Assembly: GCA_964631295.1 (NCBI GenBank)
Contig: CAZVXI010000132.1
Span: 1-8,914 of the forward strand
From: CAZVXI01 sp964631295
GTDB lineage: Bacteria > Planctomycetota > Phycisphaerae > Phycisphaerales > SM1A02
DNA: 8,914 nucleotides
Direction of reading: 5' to 3'
The translations under genes and the position numbers were made by a program. Each line of letters starts with the position of its first letter. Positions within the stretch are counted from its first letter, which is position 1. This document shows, in pieces, positions 1 to 5,487 of the stretch. Under the pieces are notes generated by a model, which was not told where the DNA came from, searched no databases, and saw only the letters and a program-made list of their open reading frames with translations.

Positions 1-28
1 GGGAAGGAGGTGACCAAACTTTTGCGGG

Positions 29-1720
29 CTAAACTTCTTCAGTGGGACGTCCCACCACACCGTTGTTCTCGCACGTACCATCGGGCATGCAGCACACGCC
101 AAAGCACGAGAATGATCCACAGTCGACCTCCTCACCGCGCCAAATCAGACCGGCACCTTCGCACAGCGAATGCGTCGTAGCCACACAGGTGCCCTGATCC
201 GGATTGCAGCAGGCTCCGATGCAGATATCCGGGCCGCAGGCAGTATCATCACCGAAGTAGTTGGAAAGCGGCAGTGCATCGCACTGGGCTTCGGTCAACA
301 CTTCACACACCTGATTGCCGAAACTCTGCTCGTAGCAGCACGCGCCGGTCGGCGGATCGCATGCACCGGGGCCGCATATCGAATCATCGCCGAGGTACAG
401 CGAGTTCGACTCGTTGGCGCACTGCGCTTGCGTGAAGCCGTTCTCGCAGATCTGTGTACCATCGCCCGGGTCGTAGCAGCAGGCACCCGTCGGGACCGGG
501 CAGTCAACATCGTCGCAGAGGACACCATCGCCCTGGAAATCGCCGCCCTGAGCGACACAGTCGGTGTTGAGAATGTCATCGCCGATGCAGACGCCATCGA
601 CACAACACGCGCCAACATCTTCCGGGCACTCGGTGGGTTGATATGTGAGACGAATGTTCCAATCGCCCGACGGCTGGAAGATGCCCATGTCAGAAAATCG
701 ATACCAGCCACCCGCGATCGCACAAGGGCCACAACCCGGCCGAGCAAACAGCCAGTTCATTGTCGGTTCGTTGCCAACGCTGCCAATCCCCTGCTCGTCG
801 TAGGTCGTTGGGAACGCGTTGAAACTGGGAACCGGGCCGACACACTCAGCGGGAAGAGTGATGCCAAAACCGCAATCCTGGTCCTGGGTTGGTTCCAGAT
901 GGTGTTCGAGAACCCGCGCTCCGACCGAGACGATGTTGTCCGGCAGATCTTCCTGCGTGAGAATGATCTCATCACCCGACTCACCAAGTTGAATGAAGAC
1001 GTTGGCCGCAGGATTCACCGGATCCACGACAATGTCCGGCAACTGGCCGCCAAGATCGGCGCCGATGCTCGGCTCCGGGAAGTTCTCCAGCAGTCCGCCA
1101 CCATCAGGCGTTCCACGCCAGATCCACAAGTCCCACACGACCGTGATCGTCGTCGAGGGGTTTTCGCTGCCAGCCGACCAGATCATCTCGACAGATTTCA
1201 GCGTGATTGGATACTCGGCCGGGTCAATTTCGAAAGATGCCGCCGCGATTTCCTGTTCGACCAAGCCAGCCTGCACAATCAACTCGACATTCGTGCCGTC
1301 CCACGGAACATCCGAGTGCGTCACCGGAACCGGTGGGCACAAGCCTCCACCGCGCGCGACGTTCATACCTGCCCCGCGACGGCGCGGATGAAACGGGATA
1401 ATCTTCGTCTTCAGCTTCGGACGTGCACCCGAGCTGACTTCGTACTCCTCGGCCTCATTCTCATTGGTCGAGGAGCCGGCGGTTTGCCCGTCCGAATCAC
1501 CGTCTGGAGTCGGCATGGCGACCACAATGTCATCGACGATACCCAATATCGGCGCGGATGCAGTGCTTCCACTCGATGCCGCGCTCGTCCACGTGATCGA
1601 CGTTGCGCACAGCAGAGAACCAACCGCGAGCCGGCGCCATGCAGCCCGACTCGATCGATGAGAAGCCCCCTCAGAGCGATCGGAAGATGACCGACATTCG
1701 ATTGTTTTTGTTTTTTTCAT
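29..1720 (-). CDS. Secreted protein with C-terminal cysteine-rich GACC modules
   Basis: Function unknown; probably an exported or cell-surface protein. The ATG at 1720 is chosen because GGAG lies five bases upstream; an in-frame TTG at 1735 has no such support. The product is 563 residues. A long basic N-terminus precedes a hydrophobic core (about residues 31-43, LAVGSLLCATSIT) with signal peptidase I-like cleavage near A47. An acidic low-complexity linker follows (about 60-95), then a beta-rich domain with few cysteines (about 110-365, ending SGDWNIRLTY). The C-terminus carries four complete six-cysteine modules starting with GACC (about 370-540) and one broken module (541-563). From memory, similar modules occur at the ends of secreted planctomycete proteins, possibly as disulfide-stabilised surface domains; that role is inference. 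It follows obg on the same strand after 265 bp, so it probably has its own promoter. The 506-codon antisense frame is a compositional shadow. Confidence 0.85.
   Translation of the reverse strand: MKKTKTIECRSSSDRSEGASHRSSRAAWRRLAVGSLLCATSITWTSAASSGSTASAPILGIVDDIVVAMPTPDGDSDGQTAGSSTNENEAEEYEVSSGARPKLKTKIIPFHPRRRGAGMNVARGGGLCPPVPVTHSDVPWDGTNVELIVQAGLVEQEIAAASFEIDPAEYPITLKSVEMIWSAGSENPSTTITVVWDLWIWRGTPDGGGLLENFPEPSIGADLGGQLPDIVVDPVNPAANVFIQLGESGDEIILTQEDLPDNIVSVGARVLEHHLEPTQDQDCGFGITLPAECVGPVPSFNAFPTTYDEQGIGSVGNEPTMNWLFARPGCGPCAIAGGWYRFSDMGIFQPSGDWNIRLTYQPTECPEDVGACCVDGVCIGDDILNTDCVAQGGDFQGDGVLCDDVDCPVPTGACCYDPGDGTQICENGFTQAQCANESNSLYLGDDSICGPGACDPPTGACCYEQSFGNQVCEVLTEAQCDALPLSNYFGDDTACGPDICIGACCNPDQGTCVATTHSLCEGAGLIWRGEEVDCGSFSCFGVCCMPDGTCENNGVVGRPTEEV
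42..55. repeat. Perfect 14-bp palindrome GTGGGACGTCCCAC
   Basis: The sequence equals its own reverse complement over 14 bases, with no spacer. It lies inside the last codons of the secreted protein, exactly where the fifth cysteine module loses its pattern, and 11 bases before the stop codon. It could be a protein-binding site, a recombination scar or chance. Nothing else in the window shares it. Confidence 0.6.
101..613 (-). repeat. Four tandem six-cysteine protein modules
   Basis: Coding repeats inside the secreted protein, read on the minus strand as units 613-488, 487-347, 346-218 and 217-101 (42, 47, 43 and 39 residues). Each starts GACC. The cysteine spacing is CC-x(4-9)-C-x(7-9)-C-x(13-14)-C-x4-C. 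The sequences between the cysteines differ, so this is an old protein-level duplication rather than a recent DNA repeat. The even cysteine count fits three disulfides per unit outside the cytoplasm. A fifth unit begins at 100 (GVCCMPDGTC) but ends after its third cysteine. Confidence 0.8.
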
Positions 1721-1747
1721 TGTGACTCCAAACAAGACGGCCGCGCA

Positions 1748-1763
1748 TCAGCGCCGGTGCTGA
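1748..1763. promoter_or_regulatory. Imperfect 16-bp palindrome upstream of the secreted cysteine-module gene
   Basis: TCAGCGCCGGTGCTGA is symmetrical apart from one base pair. It ends 27 bases before the ATG at 1720 and could be an operator or a short leader hairpin (stem TCAGC/GCTGA). There is no direct evidence of function. Confidence 0.3.
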
Positions 1764-1891
1764 CCTGAGCAACTTCTCGGACCTCAACGTGTGACATGCC
1801 CCCGGATGAGGTCGCGTCTCAGTGTCCTAAACCCTTACCTTACTTTGATCCGATCATCGACCGAATCACCTCTTCACGAAGCACATACGGA

Positions 1892-1920
1892 ATCCTGCGG
1901 ATAACGGATGCCGTTGACAA
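1892..1920 (-). promoter_or_regulatory. Candidate sigma70-like promoter for the secreted cysteine-module gene
   Basis: On the minus strand TTGTCA (five of six bases to the -35 consensus) is followed, after 17 bases, by CAGGAT (three of six to the -10 consensus). A start near 1885 would give a leader of about 165 bases. The surrounding 1721-1985 stretch is the less GC-rich gap between this gene and obg and contains no convincing gene. The short minus frame at 1840-2049 overlaps the obg end and lacks a well-spaced ribosome binding site. Confidence 0.22.
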
Positions 1921-1985
1921 CAAAAAAACGACAAACTCGCTTCCATATCCCCGAAATGCCATTGCTTGTGGACAAAAACCACGTG

Positions 1986-3023
1986 TCACATCGTTTTCGA
2001 CTGCCATCCGCCCGGTTCCGAGCTCACCCGTGGGCTCATACTCCAACATGCCTCAAGAAAGGCATCAAGGCCAGTACGAGTTGCACTCGACAACGTGAGC
2101 ACGTTCTCGGCGTTGTCCGAGGCACCATTGAGTTCCAGGGCGACGCGCTGCGTTTCACCGTCTGTCGCAAGGTCTGACTTGCTCAGCACGATGAGTTCCG
2201 GCTTTGCCGCGAGCGTGTCGGAATAGTCAGACAACTCCTGACGGATCGCCCGGTAGTTGTCGACAGGCGTCGTCCCGTCGCTCGGGCTGACTTCGACCAG
2301 ATGAGCAAGCACACTCGTCCGCTCGATATGGCGCAGGAAGTCGTGCCCGAGCCCCGCTCCTTCTGCAGCGCCTTCAATGAGGCCGGGAATATCCGCAAAC
2401 AGCAGCCGCCGGTCGCCATCGAGTTGAGCCATGCCCAGGTTCGGCGAGAGTGTCGTGAACGGGTAATCGGCAATTCGTGGCCGAGCCTGCGATAACACCG
2501 ACAGCAGCGTGGACTTTCCCGCGTTTGGTTTGCCGATGAGGCCGACATCCGCGAGGAGTTTCAGTTCCAGCCGAAGCGTGCGTTCTTCCCATGGTTCACC
2601 CGCAGTCGCCTCGCGCGGCGTCTGTCGGGTCGCGCTCTTGAAGTGCTCGTTGCCGAATCCGCCAGCACCCCCCCGTGCAACGACCAGCCGCTCTCCCTGC
2701 TCGCAGAGGTCTGCTATCTGCATGTCCGTCTCATGGTCGAATACGAGCGTGCCCGGCGGGACGTTGATCAGGCAATCTGCACCGCTCGCTCCATGCCGCG
2801 ATTTGCCCATGCCATGCTGCCCGTTCTCCGCGCGGTAATGTGGCCTTGGCGTCAACGGCAAAAGCGTGTCAAGCGAGGGATCGACGACAAGGACGACGTC
2901 GCCACCTCGACCACCATCACCACCGTCCGGGCCGCCTTTCGGCACGTACTTCTCCCGCCGAAGACTGACACACCCTGCGCCACCCTTCCCGGAACGAACA
3001 AATATGGTGGCTCGATCGATCAT
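1986..3023 (-). CDS. obgE: Obg family GTPase (ribosome assembly)
   Basis: A 345-residue Obg/CgtA GTPase, acting in the cytoplasm in late assembly of the large ribosomal subunit. The N-terminal Obg fold (about 1-155) has the expected glycine-rich runs GKGGAG, PDGGDGGRGGD and ARGGAGGFGN. The G domain follows: G1 GKPNAGKS (164-171), G2 FTT (189-191), G3 DIPG (211-214), G4 SKSD (281-284, where the usual motif is NKxD) and G5 SSAT (312-315). It ends soon after the G domain with no OCT-type extension, normal for short Obg proteins. The ATG is set by family alignment (MIDRATIFVRSGKGG); I see no clear Shine-Dalgarno before it. It lies 69 bp downstream of rpmA on the same strand, the widespread rpmA-obg pairing, so co-transcription is likely. 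The Asn-to-Ser change in G4 is the only oddity. Confidence 0.97.
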   Translation of the reverse strand: MIDRATIFVRSGKGGAGCVSLRREKYVPKGGPDGGDGGRGGDVVLVVDPSLDTLLPLTPRPHYRAENGQHGMGKSRHGASGADCLINVPPGTLVFDHETDMQIADLCEQGERLVVARGGAGGFGNEHFKSATRQTPREATAGEPWEERTLRLELKLLADVGLIGKPNAGKSTLLSVLSQARPRIADYPFTTLSPNLGMAQLDGDRRLLFADIPGLIEGAAEGAGLGHDFLRHIERTSVLAHLVEVSPSDGTTPVDNYRAIRQELSDYSDTLAAKPELIVLSKSDLATDGETQRVALELNGASDNAENVLTLSSATRTGLDAFLEACWSMSPRVSSEPGGWQSKTM

Positions 3024-3035
3024 ACGTGATCTGCA

Positions 3036-3077
3036 AAATGAGAAAACGCGGCCCGCCTTGCAGACCGCGCCTCATTT
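3036..3077 (-). terminator. Stem-loop between rpmA and obgE (possible attenuator)
   Basis: In the 69-bp gap, read on the minus strand, AAATGAG (3077-3071) can pair with CTCATTT (3042-3036), and inside it CGCGG (3069-3065) with CCGCG (3051-3047), the latter followed by TTTT. The inner stem plus T-run looks like a weak intrinsic terminator, while the outer stem would close a larger hairpin. It may reduce readthrough from rpmA into obg or be an RNA-processing site. Function is inferred from base pairing only. Confidence 0.35.
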
Positions 3078-3092
3078 CATGAATCGCCCAAA

Positions 3093-3377
3093 TCAGTTGC
3101 GGCCCGAGCCAGCAGCATCGAACGCCTGCATGGATGCGTCCGCAGGGACGATATCCACATGGCGACCGCGGAACCGAACCGTTCCGTCTGCCAGAGAATA
3201 CAAGGTGTCATCGCGACCGCGCCGAACGAGATGGCCGGGCTTGAATCGTGTTCCACACTGACGGACGAGGATCGCGCCAGGCCGCGCGACTTCCCCGCCG
3301 AACAGTTTAATGCCGCGGTACTGTGGATTCGAGTCGCGGCCGTTGCGGCTTGAACCCTGTCCCTTTTTATGAGCCAT
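3093..3377 (-). CDS. rpmA: 50S ribosomal protein L27
   Basis: A 94-residue bL27, whose N-terminal tail reaches towards the peptidyl transferase centre. The start MAHKKGQGSSRNGRDS is the family hallmark, followed by GIKLFGGE, ILVRQCGTRFKPG and GRDDTLYSLADG, all in the expected order. The ATG at 3377 is preceded by AAGGAG with good spacing; the frame opens ten codons earlier, but that extension is not conserved in the family. The tail after about residue 83 (ASMQAFDAAGSGRN) is somewhat longer than in short L27 proteins. It is followed by obgE as usual. Unusually, rplU (L21) is not upstream: the preceding gene, 80 bp away, encodes an exported protein unrelated to L21. Confidence 0.97.
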   Translation of the reverse strand: MAHKKGQGSSRNGRDSNPQYRGIKLFGGEVARPGAILVRQCGTRFKPGHLVRRGRDDTLYSLADGTVRFRGRHVDIVPADASMQAFDAAGSGRN

Positions 3378-3392
3378 GACAAAGTCTCCTTG

Positions 3393-3411
3393 CGGGTGCA
3401 AAGGCAACCCG
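3393..3411 (-). promoter_or_regulatory. Leader hairpin just upstream of the rpmA ribosome binding site
   Basis: On the minus strand CGGGT and ACCCG pair around a small loop; an inner GC/GC pair with one bulged base extends the stem. The hairpin ends two bases before AAGGAG of rpmA. It has no T-run, so it is not a standard terminator for the upstream gene. It may modulate L27 translation or stabilise the message. Base pairing is all that supports it. Confidence 0.3.
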
Positions 3412-3457
3412 TCGAGAACAATCTGCTTTGAAACGAAGAGCGGAGTTTACTCGCGAC

Positions 3458-4060
3458 TCAGCGGAGAATCCAGCGATCTTCCACAACCTGGGCTGGATCA
3501 CTGCCGCGCGCCATCGGATCACCTGGGACGAGATAGTCGCGTTGCAGGGTCTTGCGCATCAGAACGATGTCACCGGAGATCGGGTTCCGCACCCGAGCCG
3601 TCTCGCCGCTGATTCCGGCTACGAATACACTCATCTCGGTCACTTCCAAGGAGGTTGCCCGCCAGACGACCAGCCCTTCCTTGGCATTCTCTTCGCTCTG
3701 GTAGAGGTCGCCGATCAGATCGAGTTCCAGCAAGTCGTTGCCGAGTAGTTCCTGGATGTCCAGCATGACTCGTCGGGGCACTTCGTCACCGGACACTGCA
3801 ATGCCGCCAAAATCGCTGAAGAGCGTGAACTCGGGTGCCCAGATGCGATCCTTCCCGGTGTCGTTGGTCACCATGTAGGTGAGGTACCAGTACGCATCGC
3901 CCGTGGATTCATCGATGTAGAGCCGCAGGTCGCCCATGTCGAAATCCAGTTCCCACCGATAGGGAACCGGCGAGGGCTTGGGGTACGTCTCGGCGATGGC
4001 TTGGCAAGCGATGATGATCGCCAAGGCGGCTGTGATTATGGTCGCTGCTGCAGATCGCAT
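3458..4060 (-). CDS. Exported protein of unknown function
   Basis: I do not recognise the family. The ATG at 4060 is chosen because GGAG lies eight bases upstream; the frame's earlier TTG at 4066 would sit too close to that site. The product is 200 residues with a clear signal peptide (MRSAAATIITAALAIIIACQAIA). Two processing routes are possible: IIAC fits a lipobox, giving a lipoprotein, and AIA before ETYPKP fits signal peptidase I. The mature part looks like a single beta-rich domain with WELDFDMGDLRLYID, YWYLTYMVTNDTG and FTLFSDFGG stretches and a basic end. It is the first gene of a leftward set ahead of rpmA and obgE, 80 bp before rpmA. A role connected to translation cannot be inferred; the adjacency may only reflect lineage-specific rearrangement. 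Confidence 0.8.
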   Translation of the reverse strand: MRSAAATIITAALAIIIACQAIAETYPKPSPVPYRWELDFDMGDLRLYIDESTGDAYWYLTYMVTNDTGKDRIWAPEFTLFSDFGGIAVSGDEVPRRVMLDIQELLGNDLLELDLIGDLYQSEENAKEGLVVWRATSLEVTEMSVFVAGISGETARVRNPISGDIVLMRKTLQRDYLVPGDPMARGSDPAQVVEDRWILR

Positions 4061-4092
4061 CCGCAAATCTCCGTGAACGGGGCCAATCTAGT

Positions 4093-4120
4093 ATCCTATC
4101 CATTTCAGCGACTGGCGCAA
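4093..4120 (-). promoter_or_regulatory. Candidate promoter for the exported protein-rpmA-obgE set
   Basis: On the minus strand TTGCGC (4120-4115) and TAGGAT (4098-4093) are separated by 16 bases. The -10 matches four of six consensus bases and the -35 three. The site is about 33 bases before the ATG at 4060, in the divergent intergenic region. Confidence 0.3.
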
Positions 4121-4185
4121 AGAGGTCGAAACCGCCTCGTGGGAATCGACCGATCGTGGCCAACTGCTGGAATCAGGGCGATCAT

Positions 4186-4214
4186 TCTACACGAATCCTA
4201 TGCCAGCATACCAT
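4186..4214 (+). promoter_or_regulatory. Candidate promoter for the acetyltransferase gene
   Basis: TCTACA and TACCAT are 17 bases apart, each matching four of six bases of the sigma70 hexamers. Transcription would start near 4221, leaving about 29 bases of leader. That leader has no recognisable Shine-Dalgarno sequence. Confidence 0.28.
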
Positions 4215-4249
4215 GATCCCTGCTGATCTGCCCCACATTTGACGCCACC

Positions 4250-5236
4250 ATGAGCATCTCGCAGATCAACCCGGCCTCCCTCCCACCGCCCGGCGACGCT
4301 GATTCGATCATCCAGATTCCGCCTCGGCGCCAGTTGGAAGGCCTCGCAGCCATGCTGCCTGGAGATCGTCGCGATCGGTCACGGGCCCGGCGTTTTGTCG
4401 CCTATGCCCAAGCCAACGCCGTCCCGCTTGATCTGCTCTTCGGCGTGGTTGATCGGCGTGGTCGCATCACACTTGCCTCCCTCGCGGTGCCATCCTCAGG
4501 GCGGACAGCGATGCTCTTTCATACCTGTCCGCGATCCTCCGATGAAGTCGCTCCGATCGGGCGGTTGATCAACCATGTGTGCCACGAGACATCTCGCCGG
4601 AACGTCGCCATCGCTCAGGTGCTCGTCGAACGCGGAGCCCAGCTCGAACGATCCGCGCTTGAATCCGGAGGGTTCCATAAGCTGGCCGATCTCTCCTATC
4701 TCGAACGACCTTGCAGCGGTCAGCCACTGCAGGACATTGCAACTCCGAACTGGCCGGGTGAACACACCTTCGAGCCGTATTCGGATGCGCATCGCGAGGA
4801 CTGGATCACCGCGCTCGATGCAAGCTATGTCGATACGTTGGACTGCTCGGGACTGCTGGGCCTGCGGCAAACCGCGGACATTCTCGACGGACACCTTGGC
4901 ACAGGGCGATTCGATCCATCGCTGTGGCAACTGCTGCGAATCGATGGTCGACCTGTCGGCGTGATCATGTTCAATCCCGCCTCCACGGGCGACACAATCG
5001 AGCTCGTGTATACCGGCCTCGCTGCGGAGGCTCGCGGGCAGGGAATCGGGCGCCTGCTGCTGCACATGGGACTTCAGTTGCTGCGTGGCCGAGATGAACG
5101 ATCGATCACGCTTGCGGTTGATGAAGCCAACCAACCTGCGCTTCGACTCTACGAGTCGTTCGGATTCCGACGCGTTCTGCGTCGACTTGCGATGATTCGA
5201 CCCCTCGATCAACGTGACGGTGTCGAACGCAACTGA
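4250..5236 (+). CDS. GNAT-family N-acetyltransferase, probably double-domain
   Basis: A 328-residue protein whose C-terminal half is a GNAT acetyltransferase domain using acetyl-CoA or a related donor. The acyl-CoA pyrophosphate loop is RGQGIG (262-267), after the beta strand ELVYTGLAAEA. A C-terminal NQPALRLYESFGFRRV (294-309) matches the GNAT motif B region. The N-terminal half (about 30-150) resembles a degenerate second GNAT fold without an intact RxxGxG loop, as in tandem-GNAT proteins such as mycothiol synthase relatives. The substrate cannot be told from sequence. The ATG at 4250 lacks a clear ribosome binding site but begins the conserved-looking frame, and no better start follows soon. 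It is divergent from the rpmA-obg set and is followed by a hairpin and then the dnaA control region, so it is likely monocistronic. Confidence 0.88.
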   Translation: MSISQINPASLPPPGDADSIIQIPPRRQLEGLAAMLPGDRRDRSRARRFVAYAQANAVPLDLLFGVVDRRGRITLASLAVPSSGRTAMLFHTCPRSSDEVAPIGRLINHVCHETSRRNVAIAQVLVERGAQLERSALESGGFHKLADLSYLERPCSGQPLQDIATPNWPGEHTFEPYSDAHREDWITALDASYVDTLDCSGLLGLRQTADILDGHLGTGRFDPSLWQLLRIDGRPVGVIMFNPASTGDTIELVYTGLAAEARGQGIGRLLLHMGLQLLRGRDERSITLAVDEANQPALRLYESFGFRRVLRRLAMIRPLDQRDGVERN

Positions 5237-5264
5237 CAGCCAGTCGTCCACCGCGCGACTTGTA

Positions 5265-5286
5265 ATGCGCACGCTGCAGTGCGCAT
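5265..5286. terminator. Strong hairpin after the acetyltransferase gene, possibly bidirectional terminator
   Basis: ATGCGCAC (5265-5272) and GTGCGCAT (5279-5286) are perfect 8-base inverted arms around the loop GCTGCA. The hairpin begins 29 bases after the acetyltransferase stop. It has no T-run on either side, so a factor-independent terminator is not certain. If the small minus-strand frame ending at 5290 is a gene, the hairpin would lie between two convergent stops. Both arms contain TGCGCA, the hexamer that recurs before dnaA, so a protein-binding site is an alternative. Confidence 0.45.
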
Positions 5287-5289
5287 CCG

Positions 5290-5487
5290 TCAGCTGTTCA
5301 GGCGTTCTTTCGAGGATTCAACGAGTTGTCCACCGGTTTTCATGTGCATGTTCAGGATGCGCAAAAAAACTTTTCGCGCTGAATCGCCGATGAAATCGCC
5401 CATCCGGGCTATTTTCTCGCGCAACCCGCTTTCAACGTCTTGTCGCCGTGTGACCACGCCCTTATCTTCTTCGCCCACGTCGGTCAC
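5290..5487 (-). CDS. Possible small protein of unknown function
   Basis: A 65-residue frame from GTG at 5487, opposite in direction to dnaA. I do not recognise it. In favour: the composition is that of a soluble helical protein with balanced acidic and basic residues (GLREKIARMGDF, ARKVFLRILNMH, LVESSKERLNS), unlike the Arg/Ser/Pro-rich shadow frames on the other strand, and it ends three bases from a strong hairpin. Against: there is no visible Shine-Dalgarno sequence before the GTG, its third-position GC (about 60 percent by eye) is lower than in neighbouring genes, and the start could be any of several GTG or ATG codons. It contains a small hairpin (5359-5379, GCGCAAAA against TTTTCGCGC with one bulge). 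It may be a real gene or part of the dnaA upstream control region. Confidence 0.3.
   Translation of the reverse strand: MTDVGEEDKGVVTRRQDVESGLREKIARMGDFIGDSARKVFLRILNMHMKTGGQLVESSKERLNS

Noticed and set aside
1..16. GAAGGAGGTGACC resembles the complement of the 16S rRNA 3' end
   Set aside because: The minus-strand sequence just before it (AAGTTTGGTCACC) does not match the conserved 16S end, so this is not an rRNA gene. It may be a strong ribosome binding sequence, but no plus-strand gene follows.
170..1690. 506-codon plus-strand open frame opposite the secreted cysteine-module gene
   Set aside because: It is Arg/Ala-rich with no domain signature or ribosome binding site. The opposite frame has a signal peptide, a GGAG-spaced ATG and conserved cysteine modules.
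1967..1975. TTGTCCACA on the minus strand, one mismatch from a DnaA box
   Set aside because: It is single and isolated, 3.9 kb from dnaA, and a one-mismatch nonamer is expected by chance. The DnaA here may also prefer a different site.
1840..2049. 69-codon minus-strand frame overlapping the end of obgE
   Set aside because: About a third lies in the obgE coding region in another frame, the ribosome binding site is poorly spaced and no family is recognisable.
4496..5272. 258-codon minus-strand open frame opposite the acetyltransferase
   Set aside because: It is a shadow of a GC-rich gene; the plus frame carries clear GNAT motifs.
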